Shown: positions 27,724 through 34,653 of the stretch, one piece after another
Numbering within the stretch: position 1 is the first letter of the stretch
Layout of the letters: every line of letters begins with the position of its first letter
Assembly (NCBI RefSeq): GCF_031954525.1
Contig: NZ_CP134867.1
Coordinates: 3,534,001-3,598,000 of the forward strand
Length of the DNA stretch: 64,000 nucleotides
Source: Dyella sp. BiH032
GTDB taxonomy: Bacteria; Pseudomonadota; Gammaproteobacteria; Xanthomonadales; Rhodanobacteraceae
Direction: 5' to 3'
The notes under the pieces: model-generated
Told to the model about the DNA's origin: nothing
Seen by the model: only the letters and a program-made list of their open reading frames with translations
Database searches by the model: none
Translations under genes and position numbers: made by a program

Positions 27724-28902
27724 TCAGGCCACCAGCCCGGCGGCATGCCCAGAAGCCCAGGCCCACTGGAAGTTGTAGCCGCCCAGCCAGCCAGTGACAT
27801 CCACCACCTCGCCGATGAAGTACAGGCCCGGCACATGTTTCGATTGCATCGTGGCCGACGACAGTCCGTCGGTATCGACGCCACCCAGCGTCACTTCGGC
27901 AGTCCGGTAGCCCTCGGTGCCGCTGGCGACGATGGGCCAGTCGCGCAGCTGCGCGCCGATGGCATCCAGCTCCGCCGGGCGGTACTGCTTCATCGGCCGG
28001 CTCTCGAACCAGACCTCGCACAGGCGCTGCGCCAGCCGACGCGGCAGCACGTCGGCCAGCACGTTCTTCAGCTCCATGGCCGGGCGCGCATTGCGCTGCG
28101 CCTGCAGCCAGCCGGCCACATCCTGGCCGGGCAGCAGGTCGATCCGCAGGTCGTCGCCCGGTTGCCAGTAAGAGGAAATCTGCAACACCGACGGACCGCT
28201 GATGCCGCGATGCGTGAACAGCATGCCCGCACGGAAACGGCGCTTGCCGATCCGCGTTTCCACCAGCGGCAGGGCCACGCCGGCCAGATCCTGGTAGCGC
28301 TCCTGGTGCTTGCCGCTCAACGTCAGCGGCACCAGCCCCGCCCGGGTCGGCAGCACGTCGTGGCCGAACTGCCGCGCCAGCTCATAGCCGAAGCCGGTCG
28401 CGCCCATGCTCGGGATCGACAAGCCGCCCGTGGCGACGACCAGCGCGTTGGCATGCACCTCGCCCCGCGCGGTCTGTAAGGAAAAACCCTCGTCCGTCCG
28501 GCGCACGCGCTCCACCGCGCAACTGGTTTCCACGCGCGCGCCGACGGCGGCGCACTCGTCCAGCAGCATGCGCACGATGAGCTTGGAAGACTCGTCGCAG
28601 AACAGCTGCCCCAGCTCTTTTTCGTGATAGGCGATGCGGTGCTTCTCCACCAGCGCGATAAAATCCGCCGGCGTGTAGCGCGCCAGCGCCGACTTGGCGA
28701 AGTGCGGATTGGCGGACAGGTATTGCGCCGGCGTCACGCCGAGGTTGGTGAAATTGCAGCGGCCGCCGCCGGACATCAGGATCTTCTTCCCCGGCTTGTT
28801 GGCGTGGTCGACCACCAGCACGCGGCGCCCGCGCTGTCCCGCGACGATCGCGCACATCAGTCCCGCCGCACCCGCGCCGATCACCAGCACATCCACCTTC
28901 AC
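27724..28902 (-). CDS. YhiN/HI0933 family flavoprotein
   Basis: A 392-residue NAD(P)/FAD-dependent protein. DVLVIGAGAAGLMCAIVAGQRGRRVLVVDHANKPGKKILMSGGGRCN-type sequence at the N-terminus (two-nucleotide binding loop, then the SGGGRCNFTN family block) and the C-terminal GLYFIGEVVDVTGWLGGYN define the HI0933 group. Function is not established; an early proposal was a membrane-associated or tRNA-related oxidoreductase. The start is GTG at 28902. Divergent from yajQ with 87 bp between. Confidence 0.85.
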   Translation of the reverse strand: MKVDVLVIGAGAAGLMCAIVAGQRGRRVLVVDHANKPGKKILMSGGGRCNFTNLGVTPAQYLSANPHFAKSALARYTPADFIALVEKHRIAYHEKELGQLFCDESSKLIVRMLLDECAAVGARVETSCAVERVRRTDEGFSLQTARGEVHANALVVATGGLSIPSMGATGFGYELARQFGHDVLPTRAGLVPLTLSGKHQERYQDLAGVALPLVETRIGKRRFRAGMLFTHRGISGPSVLQISSYWQPGDDLRIDLLPGQDVAGWLQAQRNARPAMELKNVLADVLPRRLAQRLCEVWFESRPMKQYRPAELDAIGAQLRDWPIVASGTEGYRTAEVTLGGVDTDGLSSATMQSKHVPGLYFIGEVVDVTGWLGGYNFQWAWASGHAAGLVA

Positions 28903-28989
28903 GCCATCACCCGCTGCCGCCTGCCCAAGGGGACGGATTATCCCCTACCCGCGTACACTTCCCCACTGGTTTTCCCAAGAGAAACGGCC

Positions 28990-29472
28990 ATGCCCTCCTT
29001 CGACGTAGTTTCCGAAGTCGACAAGCACGAACTCACCAACGCCGTCGACCAGGCCAACCGCGAGTTGGCCAACCGGTTCGACTTCAAAGGCACCGAGGCG
29101 AAGTTCGAGCTGGACAAGTTCGTCATCACCCAGAGCGCCCCCAGCGAATTCCAGCTGCAGCAGATGCTGGACATCCTCCGCGGCCGCCTCGTCTCCCGGA
29201 AGATCGACGTCCGCGCCCTCGACGTCGCCGAGCCCGAAACCAACCTCGGCGGCTCCCGTCAGAAGATCACCGTGAAACAGGGCATCGAACAGGCCATCGC
29301 TAAGAAACTCGTCGCCACGCTGAAAGAAGCGAAGATCAAGGTCGAAGCCCAGATCAACGGCGACAAGCTGCGCGTCACCGGCAAGAAGCGCGACGATCTG
29401 CAAATGGCGATGCAGGTGTTGCGCAAAGCGGAAGTGGAATTGCCATTGCAATTCGATAATTTGAGGGATTGA
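28990..29472 (+). CDS. yajQ: YajQ family cyclic-di-GMP/nucleotide-binding protein
   Basis: A 160-residue protein made of two ferredoxin-like domains (UPF0234). It starts MPSFDVVSEVDKHELTNAVDQ, the family hallmark, and keeps RFDFKGTEA and GKKRDDLQ. In Xanthomonas a YajQ protein binds c-di-GMP and modulates a LysR regulator of virulence; by homology this may be a signal effector here. A putative -10 TACACT precedes it by about 40 bp. The first copy of the dispersed repeat starts about 110 bp after the stop. Confidence 0.93.
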   Translation: MPSFDVVSEVDKHELTNAVDQANRELANRFDFKGTEAKFELDKFVITQSAPSEFQLQQMLDILRGRLVSRKIDVRALDVAEPETNLGGSRQKITVKQGIEQAIAKKLVATLKEAKIKVEAQINGDKLRVTGKKRDDLQMAMQVLRKAEVELPLQFDNLRD

Positions 29473-29580
29473 TGAGAGCGTCCGCCAGCCCTTTCGTTCG
29501 CGCGTGCTGGCCAGCTCAACATCAGTGGTTCTTTTGCGAAGCGTAAGGCAGGTTGTTTTGGCTCTAGCAGCGGTATCGCG

Positions 29581-30049
29581 AGCACCCGCCCCTCATCCCG
29601 CCTTCTCTCCCACGGGGACTACCTTCGGGTCGCCCGGAGGGGAGAAGGAGAAGTGCGTACCGAGGCAAGCAAGAACAAAAACAAGAGCGAGCGAAGCGAC
29701 GCTCCGTGATGCTCTTGATCTCCCGGGTTCCCTTCGCGGCGGTGAGGGCTGGACGATCAGGCCGCCGCAGGCGGGCGGGGACATGAATGTCCCCGCCTTT
29801 TCGATCAGGGCATGGATGCCCTGTCGAAAAGCCCGGCCAGCCCTCAACGCACCCGGAGCAGCGAAGGCTGCGGAGGGCGCCGCGCAGGGGGCCCTTCTTC
29901 TTGGTTACTTCTTCTTGGGCAAGCAAGAAGAAGTAACTCGCTCTCCGGCAGGAGAGCGAAACCCTCGCCCTCCGGGCGAGACAAGGCCAGCGACCACGCC
30001 GCGACAACCGAGCCGTGCCGCCGCGGGACGACTCGCTACGCCCGCCCGT
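29581..30049 (+). repeat. Dispersed structured repeat, copy A (3'-truncated)
   Basis: A ~470-bp copy of a repeat family seen twice more in this window. It is built from consecutive inverted repeats: GGCGGGGACAT with its complement (29774-29797), TTTTCGATCAGGGCAT (29798-29830), GCAGCGAAGGCTGC (29858-29871), the palindrome GTTACTTCTTCTTGGGCAAG (29904-29937 in full) and CTCGCCC/GGGCGAG (29964-29980). It ends at the stop codon of the DUF1345 gene, lacking about 250 bp present in copies B and C. Open frames in it are not conserved between copies. Confidence 0.9.
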
Positions 30050-30718
30050 TCAAGCCTTCCCCGCCACCACATTCACACTCAACGCAATAATGAAAACATT
30101 GAAAAAAAACGCAATCACACTGTGCAACAACGCCACCCGCCGCAAATAGCGACTCGTAATCTGCACATCCGACACCTGAAACGTCATCCCGATCACGATC
30201 GAGAAATACGCGAAATCCCAGTAATCCGGCTCCGGCGTCTCCGGAAACTGCAAACCCTCGTGCTTCTTGCCGAAATCCCCGTAATAACCGTGCGCGTAAT
30301 GCATCGCGAACATCGTGTTCATGAACAGCCACGACAACACGATGCTGCCCGCCGCCAGCACGATGGCGCCGGTGCCGCCCTTGCCGTGCAGCTCCGCACC
30401 CAGCGCCACCATCACCACGCCCGTCAGCACGATCGCGCTCCACAGGAACCCCCAGCGGCCCGTGTCCTGCGCGCGCGCCTGGCATCGCATTAGTTCCGGG
30501 GTCGCTCGGCTGAACAGCACGGCCAGCAGGCTCAGGTAGACCAGGGCGGCGAAGTCGAACGCCAGCAGCAAGCCCATCGAGGTGCCCACGCCGGAGCCAT
30601 ACAACGCGATGAGCGTCACCAGAAAGATGGCCATCGATCCCATCAGGCGCGGCCGCGCGCGCAGGTAATGGAAGCGACGGTGCGTCTTCGGCCGTCGCGT
30701 TCCGGCAGTGCTGTTCAT
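30050..30718 (-). CDS. DUF1345 integral membrane protein
   Basis: A 222-residue inner-membrane protein with about five hydrophobic helices. The SWLFMNTMFAMHYAHGYY and PDYWDFAYFSIVIGMTFQVSDV blocks are diagnostic of DUF1345, a family of unknown function. The conserved aromatic/His positions suggest a channel or quinone-like binding role, but no activity is known. ATG with AGGAGGAT five bases upstream. The stop codon abuts repeat copy A. Confidence 0.87.
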   Translation of the reverse strand: MNSTAGTRRPKTHRRFHYLRARPRLMGSMAIFLVTLIALYGSGVGTSMGLLLAFDFAALVYLSLLAVLFSRATPELMRCQARAQDTGRWGFLWSAIVLTGVVMVALGAELHGKGGTGAIVLAAGSIVLSWLFMNTMFAMHYAHGYYGDFGKKHEGLQFPETPEPDYWDFAYFSIVIGMTFQVSDVQITSRYLRRVALLHSVIAFFFNVFIIALSVNVVAGKA

Positions 30719-30766
30719 CGCGATCCTCCTGGGTCGATGGCGACCACAGGCATCATAGCGATGCGC

Positions 30767-31045
30767 TCAGCTCGCGCGCAGATTCTCGTAATCGTGATGG
30801 CGGCGCATCCAGGCGTCGGCGTAAGAACACGCGGGCCGCACCTTCCAGCCCTGTTCGCGGGCGTAGTCCAGCGCGGCCTTGACCAGGGCGGAGGCGATGC
30901 CCCGCCCTTCCACCGGCGGCGGCACCTCGGTGTGCGTGATGGTCATGACGTTGCCCGACAGGGTGTAGTCGAGCAGGCACAGTTCCAGCTCCACCGCGGT
31001 GGAGAAACGCTGTTCGTTCGGCTGGTGCTTGATGTCGTAGCTCAT
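30767..31045 (-). CDS. Small GNAT-like acetyltransferase (YjdJ type)
   Basis: A 92-residue single-domain protein of the short YjdJ/Gcn5-related group. PPPVEGRGIASALVKAALDYA is the acetyl-CoA pyrophosphate loop and helix, and the C-terminal WKVRPACSYADAWMRRH matches the family. At under 100 residues it lacks the first strands of a full GNAT fold; whether it is catalytic is unknown. Lies just upstream of the DUF1345 gene on the same strand (48-bp gap). Confidence 0.85.
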   Translation of the reverse strand: MSYDIKHQPNEQRFSTAVELELCLLDYTLSGNVMTITHTEVPPPVEGRGIASALVKAALDYAREQGWKVRPACSYADAWMRRHHDYENLRAS

Positions 31046-31180
31046 CGGCGGTTACCGGCGGGTGGCGAAGAGACGCCAGCATAGGGCAGCGCGCGTGCCC
31101 CGCGCCGTGAACGGCACGTTCGCGTTCCCTGCATGCCGGGAGGCGCACGCTGTGCGTTCCACCACCACGGGAGCATCGCC

Positions 31181-31606
31181 ATGAAACGCCGCGCATCCGC
31201 CCACTGGAGTGGCAACCTCAAGGACGGCAAGGGCCAGATTTCCACCGAAACCGGCGTGCTGCGCGATGCGCCCTATGGATTCCGCTCGCGCTTCGAGGAC
31301 GGCCCGGGCACCAACCCGGAGGAGCTGATCGCCGCCGCGCATGCGGGCTGCTACACAATGGCCCTGGCGGCAGCGCTGGGCCAGGCCGGGTTTACCGCCG
31401 AACGGATCGAGACGAACGCCGTCGTCACCCTCGACAAGGACGGCGAAGGCTTTGCGATTACCGCAGTCACCCTCACCTGCCGGGCCAAGGTGCCGGTCAT
31501 CGATACCGCCGCCTTCGACGGCATCGCGCAGGACACCAAGCGCAACTGTCCCGTGTCGAAGGTGCTCCGGGCGGACATCAGCCTGGACGCCGCGCTGGAA
31601 GGCTGA
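31181..31606 (+). CDS. OsmC family peroxiredoxin
   Basis: A 141-residue organic-hydroperoxide reductase of the OsmC type. The two reactive cysteines are present in AAHAGCYTMAL (Cys57) and RNCPVSK (Cys123). Homodimeric, cytoplasmic. FEDGPGTNPEELIAAA precedes the first Cys as in OsmC rather than Ohr, so osmotic/general stress induction is likely. ATG with GGAG seven bases before. Its 3' end faces aroG with 59 bp between. Confidence 0.9.
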   Translation: MKRRASAHWSGNLKDGKGQISTETGVLRDAPYGFRSRFEDGPGTNPEELIAAAHAGCYTMALAAALGQAGFTAERIETNAVVTLDKDGEGFAITAVTLTCRAKVPVIDTAAFDGIAQDTKRNCPVSKVLRADISLDAALEG

Positions 31607-31665
31607 CGCCGGCAAGTTGTCCTTCGATGGAAGGAACGAAGCGTTCCCGCTCCAGAGCGCATCGC

Positions 31666-32763
31666 TCAGCAACCCACCGCCTGGCGCCGCCGCGCCGCCG
31701 CGCCGGAGCCCGCGCGGCGCCGGCGTACGGCTTCGTCCAGCCGCTCCAGGACACTCACCGAGGCGTCCCAGTCGATGCAGCCGTCGGTGATGCTCTGGCC
31801 GTAGCGCAAGGGCTGGCCGGGGACCAGATCCTGGCGCCCACCCACCAGGTGGCTTTCCACCATGACGCCGATGATGCGGCGTTCGCCGTCCTCGATCTGG
31901 CCCGCGATATCGTCGATCACGCGCGGCTGGTTCTCCGGCTGCTTGGCGCTGTTGGCGTGACTGGCGTCCACCATCAGCCGCGGCGCGACGCCGGGCTTCG
32001 CGATCGCCTCGCAGGCCGCGTCGACGCTGCGCGCGTCGTAGTTCGGCTGGCGGCCGCCGCGCAGGATCACGTGGCAGTCTTCGTTGCCCAGGGTGCTGGC
32101 GATCGCCGTGCGGCCGTCCTTGGTCACGGCCATGAAATGATGCGGCTGCGATGCCGCCTGCACCGCGTCCACGGCGATCTTCACATTGCCGTCCGTGCCG
32201 TTCTTGAACCCCACCGGGCAGGACAGCCCCGAGGCGAGCTCGCGATGCACCTGGCTCTCCGTGGTGCGCGCGCCGATCGCGCCCCACGCCACTAGGTCGG
32301 CGATGTATTGCGGCGTGATCATGTCCAGGAATTCGCAACCGGCCGGCACGCCCAGCTCGTTGATGTCGCGCAGCAGGGTGCGCGCAAGGCGCAGGCCCTT
32401 GTCGATCCGGAAGCTGCCGTCCAGGTCGGGATCATTGATCAGCCCCTTCCAGCCCACCGTGGTGCGCGGCTTCTCGAAATATACCCGCATGACGATCTCC
32501 AGCGTGTCCGCGAAACGGCGCCGCTGTGCCACCAGCCGGCGCGCGTATTCCAACGCCGCGGTGGTGTCATGGATCGAACAAGGTCCGATCACCACCACCA
32601 GGCGGTCGTCCTGTCCGGCGAGGATGTCGTGCACGGCCGTGCGGGCATGCGCCACGGTGTCGAGAGCACGCTCGCCCGCGGCGCAGTCGTGCATGACCTC
32701 CGCGGGCGTGCTCAGCGGTGTGATGGCGCGGATGCGCAGGTCGTCGGTGTGGGGCACTGTCAT
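31666..32763 (-). CDS. 3-deoxy-7-phosphoheptulonate (DAHP) synthase, AroG-type
   Basis: A 365-residue class I-alpha DAHP synthase that condenses phosphoenolpyruvate and erythrose 4-phosphate, the first step of aromatic amino-acid synthesis. The family blocks VVIGPCSIHD, YFEKPRTTVGWKGLINDPDLDGSF and VDASHAN (metal and PEP binding) are present; GPCSIHD contains the metal-ligand Cys. It has an Arg-rich C-terminal tail (RRRRAGSGAAARRRQAVGC) not usual in AroF/G/H. Which aromatic acid inhibits the enzyme cannot be read here. A transcription attenuator lies directly upstream. Confidence 0.93.
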   Translation of the reverse strand: MTVPHTDDLRIRAITPLSTPAEVMHDCAAGERALDTVAHARTAVHDILAGQDDRLVVVIGPCSIHDTTAALEYARRLVAQRRRFADTLEIVMRVYFEKPRTTVGWKGLINDPDLDGSFRIDKGLRLARTLLRDINELGVPAGCEFLDMITPQYIADLVAWGAIGARTTESQVHRELASGLSCPVGFKNGTDGNVKIAVDAVQAASQPHHFMAVTKDGRTAIASTLGNEDCHVILRGGRQPNYDARSVDAACEAIAKPGVAPRLMVDASHANSAKQPENQPRVIDDIAGQIEDGERRIIGVMVESHLVGGRQDLVPGQPLRYGQSITDGCIDWDASVSVLERLDEAVRRRRAGSGAAARRRQAVGC

Positions 32764-32800
32764 GGCTCGGGGTTCCTGGTGGGGATCCAGCGGCGGCCAT

Positions 32801-32834
32801 GAAAAAAGCCGCCAGTGGAAGGCTGGCGGCTTTT
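32801..32834 (-). terminator. Attenuator terminator upstream of the DAHP synthase gene
   Basis: A perfect 12-base-pair stem AAAAGCCGCCAG/CTGGCGGCTTTT (32804-32815 with 32823-32834, seven-base loop) followed on the minus strand by TTTTTTC. It lies between the leader peptide and the DAHP synthase start, 38 nt upstream of the latter. Confidence 0.85.
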
Positions 32835-32858
32835 CGGGATGGTGATCGATGTTGCTGC

Positions 32859-32939
32859 TTACGATCGCGCCCCTTCCTCCGCCTGCGGCATCGGATAGCC
32901 GTAAAACCAAAAGTAATAGCGGGCGGAGGAAAGGTTCAT
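32859..32939 (-). CDS. Aromatic leader peptide of the DAHP synthase gene
   Basis: A 26-residue reading frame that starts MNLSSARYYFWFYGYPM and ends before the attenuator. Residues 8-15 are YYFWFYGY: seven aromatic residues of eight, covering all three aromatic amino acids. In attenuation, a ribosome that stalls at such codons when aromatic tRNAs are uncharged prevents the terminator from forming. No ribosome site is seen; the promoter's -10 box TATCCA lies eight bases before the ATG, so translation is probably leaderless. The codon run sits in the loop of a hairpin between the arms TTTCCTCCGCC (near 32925-32935) and GGCGGAGGAA (near 32873-32884). Confidence 0.8.
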   Translation of the reverse strand: MNLSSARYYFWFYGYPMPQAEEGARS

Positions 32940-32947
32940 GGGGCGTA

Positions 32948-32975
32948 TGGATAACACAGCGGCCGGCGGATGCAA
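32948..32975 (-). promoter_or_regulatory. Candidate promoter of the DAHP leader
   Basis: On the minus strand TTGCAT (32970-32975) and TATCCA (32948-32953) are 16 bp apart. Transcription would start at or within a base or two of the leader-peptide ATG. Confidence 0.45.
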
Positions 32976-33100
32976 ACCCCCGGGTGGCAAAAAAGTATCG
33001 GGAACACCTTCGGCGGAATTTGGACGTCCATACGCCTCGCGCCCCGGACATGGGATTAGCGCGGGCATGCCACTAGGCCGGCCGGCCTACAATGGCGCGC

Positions 33101-34024
33101 ATGACCTCCCCCATGGAGCTGCTGACCCTGCCCGCCCGCGCCTCGATCCGGCGCTGGGTGCTCGGCGCCTTTCCCCGCCACGGCAGTGGCGGGCTCGACT
33201 ACGACCAGCCCGTGGGCGATCCCGGCCTGTTCGGGCCGGACAGCGCCACCTGGCGCGTGCATTCGGACTTCCCCGGCATGCTCGCCGGCGGCCTCGCCGC
33301 CCTGATGCTGCAGACCCTGCATCCGCTGGCCCTGGCCGGCGTGTGGGACCACTCCAATTTCCGCGAGGATCTGGTCGGACGCCTGCGCCGCACCACCGCC
33401 TTCGTCGGCGGTACCACTTACGCACCCCGCGAAGCCGCGGAACGGCTCATCAGCCATGTCAGGCACATCCACGCCCAGGTGGTCGGCACGGCGGAAGACG
33501 GACGCCCCTACGCCGCGGACGATCCGGACCTGCTGACCTGGGTCCATGTCACCGAGGCGCACAGTTTCCTGCAGGGCTATCGCCGTTTCAGCGGCATCTC
33601 CATGCCGGCCGGCGCGGCGGACCGCTACTACGACGAGGTCCGCCGCGTGGCGGAAGCGCTGGGCGCCCGCGACGTGCCTGCGTCGGAGGCGCAAGTCGCC
33701 GCCTACTTCGAGCACGTGCGTCCCCAGTTGGAATATGGCGAACGCTCGCGCACGGTGCTGGCGATCCTTTCGCGCGTACGCCTGCCCGTGCCCGCCGCCG
33801 GCCTGTCGCGCGATCTGTTCCTGCAGGCCGGCGCTTCGCTGCTGCCGCCCTGGGCGGGGGTGCTGCTGGAACGCACGGCCTTGCAGAACGCCCAGGCCAG
33901 GCTCACGGCACGCACGCTGCGGACCTTGTCGCCGCTGTTCCGCGCCGCGCTGCGGGACGGCATCGCCAGCCGCGCCTGCCGCCGGGTCGGCATGCCGCCC
34001 GAGGCGCTGCACCGCTGGCTCTGA
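33101..34024 (+). CDS. MpaB/DUF2236 family oxygenase-like protein
   Basis: A 307-residue heme-type oxygenase family protein (DUF2236, to which fungal MpaB and rubber oxygenase LCP belong). The ATWRVHSDFPGMLAGGLAALMLQTLHPLALAGVWDHSNF region near residues 45-85 and HVTEAHSFLQGYRRF (His ligand candidate) are the family core. The substrate is unknown. I use the ATG at 33101: a -10-like TACAAT lies seven bases before it and overlaps the alternative ATG at 33092, so a leaderless start is favoured. Divergent from the attenuator-controlled DAHP gene. Confidence 0.8.
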   Translation: MTSPMELLTLPARASIRRWVLGAFPRHGSGGLDYDQPVGDPGLFGPDSATWRVHSDFPGMLAGGLAALMLQTLHPLALAGVWDHSNFREDLVGRLRRTTAFVGGTTYAPREAAERLISHVRHIHAQVVGTAEDGRPYAADDPDLLTWVHVTEAHSFLQGYRRFSGISMPAGAADRYYDEVRRVAEALGARDVPASEAQVAAYFEHVRPQLEYGERSRTVLAILSRVRLPVPAAGLSRDLFLQAGASLLPPWAGVLLERTALQNAQARLTARTLRTLSPLFRAALRDGIASRACRRVGMPPEALHRWL

Positions 34025-34501
34025 TCAGGCGCCGGCCATCAACTCGTCGTAGCGCCGCTGCATTTCCTCGGCACTGACCTCCTCGATGGTGTGGCCGATC
34101 AGCCATTCATGGCCGAAGGGGTCTCGCACCATGCCGCCCCGCTCGCCGTAGAAGGCATCCGCTGGCGGGCGCACCAGCGTGCCTCCGGCCGCCACCGCGC
34201 GCGCGAGCAGCCGGTCGGCATTGTCCACGTGCAGATGCAGGGTGACGCTGGCGCCGCCCACGCTGCGCGGCCCGAGGATGCCGCACTCAGGGTATTCGTC
34301 GGACACCATGATCACGGCGGTGCCGAGCACCAGCTCGGCATGGCCGATCCGGCCCGTGCCCTTCTCGTCGAGCCGCAGCCGCACGTTCGCCCCGAAGACT
34401 TGCCGGTAATAGGCCAGCGCGGCTTCCGCGTCGTGCACGCGCAGATAGGGGAAAACTTCGTGGATGACGGGCAGTGCCTGGGTATCGTCGGCGGCGTGCA
34501 T
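34025..34501 (-). CDS. VOC/glyoxalase-fold family protein (PhnB-like)
   Basis: A 158-residue vicinal oxygen chelate protein with two babababa repeats. VFPYLRVHDAEAALAYYRQVFGA and VTLHLHVDNADRLLARAVAAGGTLVRPPADAFYGERGGMVRDPFGHEW are the PhnB-like blocks. A metal-ligand set is not complete by eye, so it may be a binding rather than catalytic protein. ATG with GGAG eight bases upstream. Starts divergently from the helicase gene and ends at the stop of the MpaB-like gene without overlap. Confidence 0.83.
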   Translation of the reverse strand: MHAADDTQALPVIHEVFPYLRVHDAEAALAYYRQVFGANVRLRLDEKGTGRIGHAELVLGTAVIMVSDEYPECGILGPRSVGGASVTLHLHVDNADRLLARAVAAGGTLVRPPADAFYGERGGMVRDPFGHEWLIGHTIEEVSAEEMQRRYDELMAGA

Positions 34502-34653
34502 GGCGGGGCTCCGTGGTGGTCACGGCCGCCATGGTGCGCCGCCCCGCGCCGGCCGTCTTGAAGAAAATCCGCGGCCGCCCGCGCCAGGCCGCGAATTGAC
34601 ACGGCACCACGATCCGTTAACGTCGCCGCCACCACGTTCGTAGGGAAGCCCCG

